From contig JAJYRQ010000006.1 in the NCBI GenBank assembly GCA_021794015.1, positions 54,294 through 118,293 of the forward strand: a stretch of 64,000 nt of DNA, in the 5' to 3' direction. This stretch comes from Deltaproteobacteria bacterium. Lineage in GTDB: Bacteria; Desulfobacterota; Binatia; Binatales; Binataceae. Every line of letters begins with the position of its first letter. Position 1 is the stretch's first letter. The notes beneath the pieces were generated by a model. That model was not told the DNA's origin. It searched no databases and was given only the letters and a program-made list of their open reading frames with translations. The position numbers and the translations under genes were made by a program. Shown here one piece after another: positions 26,869 to 37,016 of the stretch.

Positions 26869-27012
26869 GCGGCTGTGCCCGTTCAGGACATAGGTGGCCC
26901 CTTCCAGGGGATGAGGGTTCGTGGCGCACGGGGCTTCGCGGCGTCAAGGGAAGCACCGACGCGCTCGTCGCCTGTGGTGACCCTTGACCCCGGCGCTGGC
27001 GCGGGCGGAGAT

Positions 27013-27861
27013 TCAGCCAACTGCAATCGACCGGGGATTGAACAGATCGGTCAATTCGTGTTCCAGGCGCGCTTCGGCCTTCTTCACGTAGTTTGGCTCG
27101 ATTTCCACGCCGATACTGTTTCGACCGCAGCGCGCCGCCGCAAGAAGGGTCGTGCCTAGGCCCATGAAGGGGTCCAGCACGGTGTCGCCGGTAAACGAGA
27201 ACATGCGCACCAGGCGACGCGCCAACTCTTCGGGATAAGGCGCGGGATGGTCGCGAGTCGAAGCGCCGTTAAGCGTCCAGACTTGTTGAAACCATGCCTG
27301 GTGCTCCTGCTTGGTCAGGCGAGAGGCCGCCCGTTGTGCCTCGGTCGGCTGGCGGTAGCCCCCCGGCTTGCGCAGCATCAGGATAAACTCAACGTCGTTT
27401 TTCAGGATGGCGTTGGGCTCGTAGGGCTTGCCCAAAAAGCTCGAGCCGTTCTCGACCTCGTACTTGGCGTTTGCGATCTTGTACCAGAAAATCGGGCTGA
27501 GATTGTCGAAACCGATTCGTCTGGCGCGCACGATAATGTCGGCATGGAGCGGCATAACCATATGCCGACCGTGCCGGCGCCGAGGCAGGCAGACGTCCCC
27601 GACTACGCAAACCAGCCGCCCGCCCGGCACCAACGCTCGGAAGCAGTGCCGCCAGACCTTATCCAACTCGTCGTGAAACTGCTCATAATCAGCGATGAGC
27701 CCCAATTGCCCAAGGGCCGCCGGATATTCCTTGAGCGTCCAGTAGGGCGGAGAGGTTAGCACCAGGTGGACGGAACCCTCAGCAAGGTCGTCCAACTCGC
27801 GCGCGTCGCCTCGTCGGATGACGTGCGTGGTTGGCCCCACGCGCAACACTGCCGGCCGCAT
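27013..27861 (-). CDS. Solitary beta-class DNA methyltransferase
   Basis: A 282-residue DNA methyltransferase. Motif IV TSPPYW (about 36-41) comes first and the AdoMet site DPFMGLGTTLLAAARCGRN lies near the C-terminus, giving the beta-class order with the target-recognition region between. SPPYW is most often seen in N4-cytosine or N6-adenine enzymes of this class. No restriction endonuclease or specificity gene is adjacent, so it may be an orphan regulatory enzyme, like CcrM-type methylases, or the remnant of a restriction system. Confidence 0.88.
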   Translation of the reverse strand: MRPAVLRVGPTTHVIRRGDARELDDLAEGSVHLVLTSPPYWTLKEYPAALGQLGLIADYEQFHDELDKVWRHCFRALVPGGRLVCVVGDVCLPRRRHGRHMVMPLHADIIVRARRIGFDNLSPIFWYKIANAKYEVENGSSFLGKPYEPNAILKNDVEFILMLRKPGGYRQPTEAQRAASRLTKQEHQAWFQQVWTLNGASTRDHPAPYPEELARRLVRMFSFTGDTVLDPFMGLGTTLLAAARCGRNSIGVEIEPNYVKKAEARLEHELTDLFNPRSIAVG

Positions 27862-27972
27862 AGTGCGAATAATACCGCCTAGCGCAACGCCGGTACAGGT
27901 TCGCCGGCTATGGGAGCCAACGCGGTCTTGGCCGGCCGCTGCGGCGCTCTACGGCCCGGCATGGCCGGCCGG

Positions 27973-30900
27973 TCATTCTCCGACCCCGCGCAGCAGCACG
28001 CTAATCGAATGCGCCCCGGTCTCTCCCATGGTTATCGTTAGGGGTTCGCTAAACGACCCGGGATAGGCCGGCCTGAACTGCACGGCGAGCCATAATCGCT
28101 CGCCCGGAGCAAGCGTGAAGCGGTCGTACGCATCCACGAGTCTAAAAGCCGAGCCTGGAGCGAATTGTCCGATCCTGCCGGAGAGTGCAGCCGCCGTGCT
28201 GTTCTCCAGGGCAACCCAGCGCAGCATCGAGCCGCCCACCGGGACGGTGGCGAAGTAGGTCGGGTTAGCTTTCGGGGGGCGGCGCTCTTGGCCGAGCTTG
28301 ACGACCACTGGGCCCGCAGCGGGAGATGCTTGGGCGTGTGGCCGGCCTACGGTCGGCCCCTGCCGGCCGGCGGCGCCTGGGCCGGCTGCGCTCGCCGTCG
28401 GCGCACCGGCGCCCATGCCTGCCGGCCCGAGCAGGGGCGCGCCCGCTTGCGGCGTCGGCCGCGCCCCGGGCAGCGGCGCCGTTGGCTGCGGCTGTGGCGC
28501 GCGCGGCCTGCCCAGGCCGCCCGCCGGCAGCGGCACTGCCTTCAACCGCGGCGCCACGAAGGTCGGCGCAACGTAGCGCAACACACGGTTGTTGGTAAAG
28601 TCCGCCGCATAAAGCTCGCCGGCAGGGCCGACAGCAACCGCCCGAGGCCGGCAGAGACTGTCGCCGCCAACGCCGAAGAGATCGTCCGGCAGAGACCCTC
28701 CATTGCAGGTGTGTGTGGTAAAGGCTGCCGCCGGCACACTTAGGTCCGCAAACGAGCCCTGGCCGAAGACCATCGTGGCCAGATAGTTGGGCGCCACGCT
28801 GTCAGCCAGAGGCCGCGCCACACCCAGCACGCGGTTGTTGCCCGAGTCGGCCACGTATAAGTTGCCGGACGCGTCAAAGGCAATTCCTTCCGGCAGGCAG
28901 AGCGTTGCAGCGTCCGGCGCGCCCCCGGCGGGACCGTTGCAGAGGCCCGTACTGAAGCTGGCCGCCTGGCCGAAGACCGCGCTCGCATTCACCGCGGCAG
29001 CCGTTCCCGACTCGACCGCGCCGGCCAACACGGAAGCGTAGTAAACCAGCAGCCGATTGTTCTGAGTGTCGGCCACGTAGAGATTGCCCGCCGGGTCGAA
29101 GGCCGCGCCGGTCGGTCCGCAAAGCGTCCCGGCGGACGCAGCGCCCGAGGCGTTGCAGGCGGACTGGCTGAAGCTTGCCCCTTGGCCGAGAACGGTCCGC
29201 GCCGACTCGCCGCTGGCGATCGGCGCCGGATAATAGAGAACGCGATTGTTGCCGGTGTCGGCCACGTAAAGGTCGTCGCTTGGGCCAAGTGCCACTCCTT
29301 TGGGTGCGGACAGGCTCGCCGCGCTGGTCCCCGAGCACAAATTCGCTGTAAAGGTTCCGCCGCAGGTGCCAAGCACAAGGTCGGCCACCGTGTCGCCTGC
29401 CGCTCCAGGAACTCCCGGCGTTCCGGAGAGCGAGCCAAACGGCTGATAGTAGACGAGTAGGCGGTTATTGCCGGTGTCCGCCACATAAAGGTTGCCGGCC
29501 GTGTCGACCGCCGCCGCGCGCGGCTGGCAGAGGCTGTCCGGTCCCAAGCCGTTGATGTCGCCGGAGCTGCCGCCGTTGTTGCAACCCGAAGAGAAGCCGT
29601 CGGGCTGCCCGAAAACAAGCGCGGCCGCAGCGCCCGACCCGAGCGCCGACACGGCCGTCCAGGCCAGCACGCGGCTATTGCCTGCGTCGGCCACGTAAAG
29701 ATGCCCTTGAGCGTCAACCGCAACTGCCGTGGGAGCGTTCAGCGCCGCCAAGCCCCCGCGGTTGGCCGTTGCGTGTCGGAAATCCGGCTGGCCCAGCTCG
29801 AGGCTTGCCAGCGTGCTGTCCGGGCCCGCCGCTCCCTCGAAGAACTCGAGCAGCCGGTTGTTGCGCGTGTCGGCAACGACCAGGATGCCGCCCGCGCCGG
29901 TGGCGACCCCGGCCGGCCCGCACAGGCTGTCGGCGCCAAGGCCGTTTACGTCGCCCGAGGCGGCAGCGCCGTTGCACTGCGCCGTGGTGAACAGTCCGTT
30001 CTGCCCGATTACGAGGTCTGCCACCGTATCGCCGGCACCGGGCTCGCCGCTTGCCGCATCCAGCGGCGTGTTGTACGCAAGGACACGGTTGTCGCCGCTG
30101 TCGGCGACGTAAAGGTTTCCCAAGCTGTCGACCGCCAGCGCGCCGGGATGACAGAGGCTGTCCGGGCCGACGCCCCCGGCGTCGCCCGCCGCCGTGCCGT
30201 CGTTGCACCCGCTGGCGCCAAAGTCGGGCTGGCCGAAGACCAGATTGGCGGTCGTGTTGGGGGCCGCGAAATTCGCCAGCGCTCCCTGGTAAACCACCAC
30301 CCGGCTGTCGGCGTGGTCGGCGACGAACAGGTCGCCGGCGCTGTCGACCGCGACCCCAAAGGGAGCAGCAAGCGTCTGCGCGCTCGGGCCGGGTCCGCAG
30401 CCGCTGCCGCTAAAGCGGCCGCAGGTGCCGAAGACGAAGTCGGCCGTCGCATCGCCGGCTCCCGGCTCGCCGCTGGCCGGGTTCAACGGCGTGTCGTAGA
30501 CCAGCACGCGTCTGTTATCCGCGTCGGCGACGTAAAGGTTGTCCTTGGCGTCCAACGCGACGGCCACGGGAAAACAGAGACCGGCGGCGCTCGGCGCAGG
30601 GTCTCCCCCGACACCGTCAGAGCAGGCGTCCGAGGTCATCGAACCCCCCTGGCCAAAGACCACCGCAGCCGGCTCGGGCCGCGTCCCGCTATAGGCGTAC
30701 GGCGCGGCGTACACTAGCACCCGGTTATTGCCGGCGTCAGCCACGTAAAGGTTGCCCTGCGAATCCACGGCAACGGAGGTGGGCCCGCACAGGCTGTCAG
30801 CACCCCGTCCGCCCAGGTCGCCAGCGGCGCTCCCGTCGTTGCACCCCGCGGCGTAGAAGTCAGGCTGGCCGATCACCAAGTCGGCAGGCGCGCCGTCGGC

Positions 30901-31209
30901 CAAGGCGCCAACCGCTTTCCATCCCAGCACCCGGTTGTTGTTCACGTCGGCCACGTAGAGGTGGCCCGACGAGTCCACCGCGGCCGCGGCCGGAAAGTTC
31001 AGAGCCGCGGCGCCGGCGGAATTGACCGCCGCGTGGAACAAATCGGCTTGGCCGAGCTCCAGCGTCGCGACCGTGTTGGCTTGCGCCCCCAGTAGTTGAG
31101 GCTTCAGGGCGAGGAGCAACGCCGCGCCTACCAGCAGGCGCCGCGCATAATGCCTCAGCGCCAGCGCGCCCCGCGGACGTGAATCGGACTCCCCCGATAG
31201 CCAACACAT
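27973..31209 (-). CDS. Large exported NHL-repeat protein
   Basis: A 1078-residue protein with a signal peptide (arginine-rich start, hydrophobic stretch about 30-43). About 12 NHL-type repeats follow, each ending in a version of LYVADxGNNRVLVY and separated by about 50-75 residues, from about residue 65 to 885. Between them are Cys-containing loops such as GCNDG and DSLCGP, pointing to disulfides outside the cytoplasm. A Pro/Gly/Ala-rich linker (about 890-970) leads to a C-terminal Ig-like, HYDIN/ASPM-type domain (about 975-1078). It probably forms one or two beta-propellers for binding; the ligand is unknown. The repeats are also visible as DNA repeats. Confidence 0.8.
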   Translation of the reverse strand: MCWLSGESDSRPRGALALRHYARRLLVGAALLLALKPQLLGAQANTVATLELGQADLFHAAVNSAGAAALNFPAAAAVDSSGHLYVADVNNNRVLGWKAVGALADGAPADLVIGQPDFYAAGCNDGSAAGDLGGRGADSLCGPTSVAVDSQGNLYVADAGNNRVLVYAAPYAYSGTRPEPAAVVFGQGGSMTSDACSDGVGGDPAPSAAGLCFPVAVALDAKDNLYVADADNRRVLVYDTPLNPASGEPGAGDATADFVFGTCGRFSGSGCGPGPSAQTLAAPFGVAVDSAGDLFVADHADSRVVVYQGALANFAAPNTTANLVFGQPDFGASGCNDGTAAGDAGGVGPDSLCHPGALAVDSLGNLYVADSGDNRVLAYNTPLDAASGEPGAGDTVADLVIGQNGLFTTAQCNGAAASGDVNGLGADSLCGPAGVATGAGGILVVADTRNNRLLEFFEGAAGPDSTLASLELGQPDFRHATANRGGLAALNAPTAVAVDAQGHLYVADAGNSRVLAWTAVSALGSGAAAALVFGQPDGFSSGCNNGGSSGDINGLGPDSLCQPRAAAVDTAGNLYVADTGNNRLLVYYQPFGSLSGTPGVPGAAGDTVADLVLGTCGGTFTANLCSGTSAASLSAPKGVALGPSDDLYVADTGNNRVLYYPAPIASGESARTVLGQGASFSQSACNASGAASAGTLCGPTGAAFDPAGNLYVADTQNNRLLVYYASVLAGAVESGTAAAVNASAVFGQAASFSTGLCNGPAGGAPDAATLCLPEGIAFDASGNLYVADSGNNRVLGVARPLADSVAPNYLATMVFGQGSFADLSVPAAAFTTHTCNGGSLPDDLFGVGGDSLCRPRAVAVGPAGELYAADFTNNRVLRYVAPTFVAPRLKAVPLPAGGLGRPRAPQPQPTAPLPGARPTPQAGAPLLGPAGMGAGAPTASAAGPGAAGRQGPTVGRPHAQASPAAGPVVVKLGQERRPPKANPTYFATVPVGGSMLRWVALENSTAAALSGRIGQFAPGSAFRLVDAYDRFTLAPGERLWLAVQFRPAYPGSFSEPLTITMGETGAHSISVLLRGVGE

Positions 31210-31373
31210 TGGGACAGGTTTCGCGCCAGCCGTATCGGCCTGCGAGCGTCGCTCCCTCGGCTGCCGCGCCTAAGGCACGGCATCGGGCGGCACCGCCCGC
31301 GCCGCCGAGCCGCCTGCCAGCCCTCCGAGGGTTGGCGCCGCCGAGAGCTGCCCGGGGCCAGAGGACCGCCGGT

Positions 31374-32162
31374 TCAGGCGCCGCCGCGCCGCTCCAGCTT
31401 GCGCAGCCGCTGTTCGTGGTCGGTAGTGCGTACGGTCATCCGGTCGTCGAAGCGCTCCAACTTGCGGCTAAGTCCGGCCAGCACCTTGCCGTTCTCCTTT
31501 AGCGCGGCGCCGAGCCGCTGCATCAGGTCTTCGGCGCTGGCGGCGAGCAGCTCCTTGAGCTGCCCGACCGCCGGCAAAGGCGCTCCCGCCGCAAGACCGA
31601 CCGCCGGGGCACTGCCGGAACCGCCAGCGGCCCTGGAGGCGGCGCGCGCCGCTAACGCGCCTGCGCGCCTGGGGCCTTCGCCTGCAGCAGGTGTGTCAGC
31701 CGCCGGGAGCGGCTCGCCGGCAAGCGAGGGAGCGGCTGCCAAGCGCTTTTGTTCCGGCGCGGCGGGCGCGGCCGGCGCCGCGGCGGCGGGGGCAAGTTGT
31801 GCCTGCTCCTTTCGCAACCGGGCAAGCAGCAGCCCGAAGCGCTCGGCAAGCGTTTCGTTGCTTTTCTTGAGCTCGTCGCGAAACCCGACTCTGGCACCGC
31901 CCAGCAATTCGCCGAGGCGAACCATTTCGGCGCCCAAGTCGAGTCTCGTCTCGGCCAAGCGCTCGCGGTTTACCGCGATCTGGTCGGAGAGAAAGCGCAT
32001 CTGCTTGCCCACTTCGCTGAACTGATTGGTCAGTTCTTCGCGCAGCGCTTCAAGCCGGCGCGCCAGACCAGCCACCGCTTCGGCAAGCAGCTTAAGACCA
32101 GCGGCTTCGCCAGCCACGGGTTGCGCTTGTTCAAGGCGGTCCGACGGCTGTTCGTTGGCCAC
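31374..32162 (-). CDS. Coiled-coil protein of unknown function
   Basis: A 262-residue protein, not assigned to a family. A charged helical, coiled-coil segment (about 20-118: LAEAVAGLARRLEALREELT and similar) is followed by an Ala/Pro-rich disordered stretch (about 120-195) and a second helical segment (about 200-262) ending in RLRKLERRGGA. There is no signal peptide or membrane helix. It follows lepB by 15 bases on the same strand and is likely cotranscribed. Confidence 0.6.
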   Translation of the reverse strand: MANEQPSDRLEQAQPVAGEAAGLKLLAEAVAGLARRLEALREELTNQFSEVGKQMRFLSDQIAVNRERLAETRLDLGAEMVRLGELLGGARVGFRDELKKSNETLAERFGLLLARLRKEQAQLAPAAAAPAAPAAPEQKRLAAAPSLAGEPLPAADTPAAGEGPRRAGALAARAASRAAGGSGSAPAVGLAAGAPLPAVGQLKELLAASAEDLMQRLGAALKENGKVLAGLSRKLERFDDRMTVRTTDHEQRLRKLERRGGA

Positions 32163-32177
32163 GAGAACCTCCCCCTT

Positions 32178-32897
32178 TCAGTGTATGAGCTTGCCGATCC
32201 TGCTCCAGCGCACGCCAGGCAACCAGGAGCCATCGTCGGACCATGACCAGTATATGAACATGGCGCGCCCTTCAACCTGGTTCTGGTCTACAAAGCCCCA
32301 GAAGCGGCTGTCGTAGCTGCGATCGCGGTTGTCGCCCATCATGAACAGCTTGCCGGGCGGCACCTTGACCGGGCCGAAGTTGTCGCGCGGCGAATCCGCG
32401 GTGCGGGCCTGCGGCGCCAGCTCCAGGTGAGCGTGCGGGTCCGGCAGCCGCCGGCCGTCCAGGTAGACGGCGCCGTTGTGCACCGCCACGGTATCCCCGC
32501 CAATCGCAATTACCCGCTTGATAAAATCCTTGGAAGGGTCGCCGGGAAAAACGAACACCACCACGTCGCCGCGCCGCACCGGCTGAAAGCGAAACAGGTA
32601 ACGGTCGTACGGCAGCTCGCCCTCCAACGGCCGCAACCCGAGCAGCGAATCGGGAAAGCGCAGACCGTAGGCGACCTTGTTAACCATGATGTGGTCGCCG
32701 ATTAGCAGCGTGGGCACCATCGAGCTCGAGGGAATCTTGTAGGCCTGGATGAAGAAGGTCCGGATGAAAACAGCAAGCGCGATCGCCAGCAAAAACGCCT
32801 CGGCGTACTCGCGCGGCGCCGACTTGACCGGCGGCTCCGCGTAGCGCGGCGCTTGGCGCGCCGGCGCCGCAACCCTGCCCAGGGATGAGGCCACCAC
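32178..32897 (-). CDS. lepB: Signal peptidase I
   Basis: A 239-residue membrane serine-lysine protease that removes Sec signal peptides. One N-terminal membrane helix (about 33-51) is followed by the nucleophile Ser59 in PSSSMVPTL, the general base Lys127 in FIKRVIAIGGD, and the box E motif MGDNRDRSYDSRFWG. It lies 4 bases downstream of lepA, the classic lepA-lepB arrangement. Confidence 0.95.
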   Translation of the reverse strand: MVASSLGRVAAPARQAPRYAEPPVKSAPREYAEAFLLAIALAVFIRTFFIQAYKIPSSSMVPTLLIGDHIMVNKVAYGLRFPDSLLGLRPLEGELPYDRYLFRFQPVRRGDVVVFVFPGDPSKDFIKRVIAIGGDTVAVHNGAVYLDGRRLPDPHAHLELAPQARTADSPRDNFGPVKVPPGKLFMMGDNRDRSYDSRFWGFVDQNQVEGRAMFIYWSWSDDGSWLPGVRWSRIGKLIH

Positions 32898-32901
32898 AGC
32901 T

Positions 32902-34764
32902 CTACTGGTGGATTCGCAGCAAGGCCAGGAAAGCCTCCTGCGGAATCTCGACGCGCCCGACCTGTTTCATTCGCCTTTTGCCTTCCTTCTGCTTCTCCAG
33001 AAGCTTGCGCTTTCGCGTCACGTCACCGCCGTAACACTTGGCGGTTACGTTCTTGCGCAGCGCCTTGATGGTTTCGCGGGCGATAACCTTGCTTCCGACC
33101 GCAGCCTGGACCGTCACGTCGAACAATTGGCGCGGTATCAGGTCGCGCAGTTTCTCGCACAGCGCGCGGCCGCGTTCGTACGCCTTGTCGCGATGCACGA
33201 TCGAGGAGAGCGCATCGATCGGGTCGCCGTTGAGCCGCACGTCCAATTTAACCAGAGGGCCGGCCCTGAAGTCCACAAATTCGTAGTCGAGCGAAGCGTA
33301 GCCGCGGCTTAACGACTTGAGCCGGTCGTGAAAGTCGAAAACGATTTCCGCCAGCGGCATTTCGTAGCGCACGATAACTCGCTGATGGCTTAGATAGCGC
33401 AACTCCACCTGCCTGCCGCGTCGCTCCTCGCAAACGCCCAGCACCGCTCCGAGGTGGACGGCCGGCAGATGAATTGTCGCCAGCACGAAGGGCTCCTCAA
33501 CCGCGACAACCCTGCCCGGCTCGGGCAGCCGCGCCGGGTTGTCGACCATCAGGCTCTCGCCACCCGCAGTCTTGACTCGGTAGGCGACGGTGGGCGCCGT
33601 AACGATGAGGCTCAGGCCAAACTCGCGCTCGAGACGCTCCTGGGCAATCTCCATGTGCAGCAGCCCGAGAAAGCCGGCGCGAAAGCCAAAGCCGAGCGCG
33701 GGCGAGGTCTCCGGCTCGCAAACGATGCTCGCGTCGTTCAGACAGAGCTTTTCCAGAGCGCCGCGCAGCGCGCCGTACGCGTCCGGATCGCTCGGGTAAA
33801 GCCCGGCGAAGACCATCGGCTTGAGTTCCTTGAAGCCGGCCAGCGCCTCGGGCGCCGGATTCTCCGCCCCCGTTATCGTGTCTCCCACCCGCATGTCCGC
33901 CACGGCCTTTATGCCGGCCATCACGAACCCCACCTCGCCCGGCCCCAACGCCTCGACCATCCGCAGATGCGGCGTAAAGCAGCCCAGCCCCTGAACCTGG
34001 CCCTCCTTACCGGTTGCGAGCAGGCGAACCCTCATCCCACGGCGCAGCGTCCCTTCGACCACCCGCACGGTGCCGACCGCGCCCTGATAGGCGTCGTACC
34101 AACTGTCGAAAATCAAGGCGCGCAGCCGCGCCTCGGGACGCGAGGGCGGCGGCGGAACGCGCCCGACCACGGCTTCAAGTACTTCTTTAATTCCGGTTCC
34201 AAGTTTGGCGCTGACCGCCAGCGCCTGCCCGGCGTCGAGGCCGAGCATCTCCTCGATCTGGCGGCGCGTGCGCTCGACGTCGGCGCTGGGCAGATCGATC
34301 TTGTTGATGACCGGGATGATTTCCAGGCCATGGTCAAGCGCCAGGTAGACGTTGGCCACGGTTTGCGCCTCGACGCCCTGGCTGGCGTCGACCACCAGGA
34401 GCGCGCCCTCGCAGGCAGCCAGGCTGCGCGACACCTCGTAGGCGAAATCGACGTGGCCGGGGGTGTCGACCAGGTTCAGGAAGTAGGTCTGCCCGTCGAG
34501 CGCGCGATACTCAAGGCGCACCGCGCGCGCCTTGATGGTTATGCCGCGCTCGCGCTCGAGGTCCATCGAGTCGAGGAACTGGTCCTTGAATTCGCGCCGG
34601 TCGATTGCGCCGGTAAGCTCCAGGATGCGGTCGGCCAGGGTTGATTTACCGTGGTCGATATGCGCGATTATCGAAAAATTACGGATTAGGGCGGCCTCCG
34701 TCACCGCCGCAGCGCCCGTTGGCGCCGGCGCGGCGGGTGCCGGCCCCGGTTCAGGGGCTGCCAT
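32902..34764 (-). CDS. lepA: Elongation factor 4 (LepA)
   Basis: A 620-residue translational GTPase that can back-translocate ribosomes. The G motifs are canonical: [37 protein letters not shown]. The C-terminal LepA-specific domain is present ([20 protein letters not shown] and [16 protein letters not shown]). The ATG at 34764 is chosen since further upstream codons overlap the epimerase gene in another frame; it gives a 28-residue Ala/Pro-rich lead before the GTPase domain. It overlaps the epimerase stop by 14 bases. Confidence 0.95.
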   Translation of the reverse strand: MAAPEPGPAPAAPAPTGAAAVTEAALIRNFSIIAHIDHGKSTLADRILELTGAIDRREFKDQFLDSMDLERERGITIKARAVRLEYRALDGQTYFLNLVDTPGHVDFAYEVSRSLAACEGALLVVDASQGVEAQTVANVYLALDHGLEIIPVINKIDLPSADVERTRRQIEEMLGLDAGQALAVSAKLGTGIKEVLEAVVGRVPPPPSRPEARLRALIFDSWYDAYQGAVGTVRVVEGTLRRGMRVRLLATGKEGQVQGLGCFTPHLRMVEALGPGEVGFVMAGIKAVADMRVGDTITGAENPAPEALAGFKELKPMVFAGLYPSDPDAYGALRGALEKLCLNDASIVCEPETSPALGFGFRAGFLGLLHMEIAQERLEREFGLSLIVTAPTVAYRVKTAGGESLMVDNPARLPEPGRVVAVEEPFVLATIHLPAVHLGAVLGVCEERRGRQVELRYLSHQRVIVRYEMPLAEIVFDFHDRLKSLSRGYASLDYEFVDFRAGPLVKLDVRLNGDPIDALSSIVHRDKAYERGRALCEKLRDLIPRQLFDVTVQAAVGSKVIARETIKALRKNVTAKCYGGDVTRKRKLLEKQKEGKRRMKQVGRVEIPQEAFLALLRIHQ

Positions 34765-35692
34765 TGGTCCGCCCCGCGATCTGGGCGAAAGTAGCCCGCA
34801 GGCCCGCCCCGAGGTCGACCTGCGGGCGCCATCCGAGCAGCTCGGCCGCGCGCCGGCTAGCCACCGAGGAGCGGCGCTGTTCGCCGGGCCGCGCCGCGGC
34901 GTACTCGACCCGCAGTCTGACACCGGCCAGCGCGGCCAGGCGCGCGGCCAGCTCGTTGACGCTGGTCTCGACGCCGGTGCCGATGTTAAACGCGCCCTCG
35001 GCGGCTTGCTCCTCAAGCCCGGCGAGGTTGGCGCGCACAACATCCCCGACGAAGACGTAGTCGCGGCTTTGAGCGCCGTCCCCAAAAATCGTGAGCGGGC
35101 GTGCCTCGGCCAGCCGGCGGCAGAAGATGGCCACCACTCCCGCTTCTCCGTGCGGGTCCTGGCGCGGTCCGTAAACGTTGGCGTAGCGCAGCGCGAGGTA
35201 CTTTATCCCGTACTCCGTGGCGTAGAAAGCGAGATATTTTTCGCTCGCCAGCTTGGCTACCCCGTAAGGGCTCATGGGTCTCAGCGGATGATCCTCCGAG
35301 CAGGGAAAGGTTTCCTGCTCGCCGTAGATCGCGCCGCCGCTGGAGGCGAACACGACCCGTCTAAGCCCGTTTTGCCGGCCCGCCTCCAACAGCTCGAGCA
35401 GTCCGAGCAGATTCACCTGGGCGTCAAACACCGGAGCGGCTACCGAGCGTCTCACGTCCATCTGTGCGGCCAGATGGAACAGCACCTGCGGCTGGAACTC
35501 TCCCACGATCCGCCGCACCTCGGCATCGTCGCGCACGTCGGCCTGGTAGAAGCGCGCCGCGGCGTTGACCTGGGCGCGTTTTCCGGTCGAGAGATCGTCG
35601 ATGACCGCGATCTCGCCCACCCCGCGCTCGACCAGGGCGTCAACGGTGTGCGAGCCGATGAAGCCGGCGCCGCCTGTGACTAGAACCCGCAT
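34751..35692 (-). CDS. NAD-dependent nucleotide-sugar epimerase/dehydratase
   Basis: A 313-residue extended SDR. The NAD loop is [10 protein letters not shown] (6-15), the catalytic Ser is in [10 protein letters not shown] and the YxxxK site is in [26 protein letters not shown] is typical of UDP-glucose/UDP-glucuronate 4-epimerases. With ugd immediately upstream in the operon, a UDP-glucuronate or UDP-glucose 4-epimerase is the best guess; exact substrate cannot be read from the sequence. Confidence 0.85.
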   Translation of the reverse strand: MRVLVTGGAGFIGSHTVDALVERGVGEIAVIDDLSTGKRAQVNAAARFYQADVRDDAEVRRIVGEFQPQVLFHLAAQMDVRRSVAAPVFDAQVNLLGLLELLEAGRQNGLRRVVFASSGGAIYGEQETFPCSEDHPLRPMSPYGVAKLASEKYLAFYATEYGIKYLALRYANVYGPRQDPHGEAGVVAIFCRRLAEARPLTIFGDGAQSRDYVFVGDVVRANLAGLEEQAAEGAFNIGTGVETSVNELAARLAALAGVRLRVEYAAARPGEQRRSSVASRRAAELLGWRPQVDLGAGLRATFAQIAGRTNGSP

Positions 35693-35702
35693 CGCAGTGC
35701 GC

Positions 35703-37016
35703 TCAAGGCGAACGGCGCCCCACCGAATAGTAGCTGAAGCCGAGCGCCTTGAGCAGCGCCGGGTCGTAGAGGTTGCGGCCGTCGAAAATGATCGGTGTCT
35801 TAAGCGCCTTTTTCATCCGCTCGAAGTCGGGATGGCGAAACTCGTTCCATTCGGTCAGCACCAGCAGCGCGTCGGCGCCCTCAAGCGCCTCGTAGTTGGA
35901 CACACAGTAGCTTATCCGGTGGCCGAAGATGCGCCTTGCGTTGGCCATCGCCTCGGGGTCGTAGACGCTCACGCCGGCGCCTGCCTCGAGCAATCGTTCG
36001 AGCACCACCAGCGAGGGCGCTTCACGCATGTCGTCGGTGCGCGGCTTAAAGGCAAGCCCCCATACGGCAAAACGCCGGCCGCCGAGGTCGGCCCCAAAGT
36101 GCTGCTTTACCCGGTCGAAGAGCAGGCGTTTTTGCCGCTGATTAACCTCCTGGGCGGCGCGCAGCATCGCAAAATCCAGGTTCTGGGCGCCGGCGGCATG
36201 GATTAGCCCATCCACGTCCTTGGGAAAACAGGAGCCGCCGTAGCCGATTCCCGGAAACAGGAACGCCGCTCCGATGCGCCGGTCGCTGCTGAGGCCGCGG
36301 CGGACCTCGTTGATGTCGGCGTTTACCGCCTCGCACAGCGCTGCCAACTCGTTGATGAAGGAGATGCGCAAGGCAAGCATCGCGTTGGCCGCGTACTTGG
36401 CCAGTTCGGCCGCACGAGGCGCCATCGCCAAGAAGGGCTGCTCGCGCCGCAAAAACGGCGCATAAAGCTCCCGCAGCACCGCGGCTGCGCGCGCGCTGCG
36501 GCTGCCCACCACCACCCGGTCCGGCCGGGTGAAATCCTCGATGGCGGAGCCCTCCTTGAGAAACTCGGGACAGGAACAGACTTCGATCCGTCCCGGCGCG
36601 ATTTCGTCGAGCAGCGCCTGCACCCGGTCGTTGGTGCCAACCGCAACCGTGCTCTTCAGCACCAGAATATGGTCCTTCGGCGCCGCAGCGGCGATCGCGC
36701 GGGCGGCGTCGAACACCGCATCCAGATCGGGCGCGCCGTCGGGGCCCGGCGGCGTGCCTACTGCAACGAAGGAAACGTGCGCGCCGGCAACCGCAACCTG
36801 CAGGTCGGTGGTGAAACGCAGTCTGCCCTCGCGCAGGTTGCGCCGCACCAGCTCCTCGAGCCCCGGCTCGTAGATCGGCACCCGCCCCTGGCTCAACATC
36901 GCGATGCGCTCGCGGTCCAGGTCGACACAGACCACGTCGTTGCCGCTGTCTGCGAAGCAGGCGCCGCTCACCAGGCCGACGTACCCGACACCCACCACCG
37001 CGATCGTGACCGCCAT
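35703..37016 (-). CDS. ugd: UDP-glucose 6-dehydrogenase
   Basis: A 437-residue enzyme oxidising UDP-glucose to UDP-glucuronate with two NAD. The N-terminal NAD site is VGVGYVGLVSGACFADSG, the catalytic Cys lies in YGGSCFPKD near residue 263, and the C-terminal UDP-binding domain contains VWGLAFKPRTDDMREAPS. The product supports surface polysaccharide synthesis. Its start overlaps the stop of the upstream GT2 gene by one base (ATGA-like junction), and the epimerase follows 10 bases later. Confidence 0.94.
   Translation of the reverse strand: MAVTIAVVGVGYVGLVSGACFADSGNDVVCVDLDRERIAMLSQGRVPIYEPGLEELVRRNLREGRLRFTTDLQVAVAGAHVSFVAVGTPPGPDGAPDLDAVFDAARAIAAAAPKDHILVLKSTVAVGTNDRVQALLDEIAPGRIEVCSCPEFLKEGSAIEDFTRPDRVVVGSRSARAAAVLRELYAPFLRREQPFLAMAPRAAELAKYAANAMLALRISFINELAALCEAVNADINEVRRGLSSDRRIGAAFLFPGIGYGGSCFPKDVDGLIHAAGAQNLDFAMLRAAQEVNQRQKRLLFDRVKQHFGADLGGRRFAVWGLAFKPRTDDMREAPSLVVLERLLEAGAGVSVYDPEAMANARRIFGHRISYCVSNYEALEGADALLVLTEWNEFRHPDFERMKKALKTPIIFDGRNLYDPALLKALGFSYYSVGRRSP

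Noticed and set aside
34765..35085. Upstream extension of the lepA frame
   Set aside because: It overlaps the epimerase gene, is Ser/Arg/Pro-rich, and LepA proteins start close to the GTPase domain.
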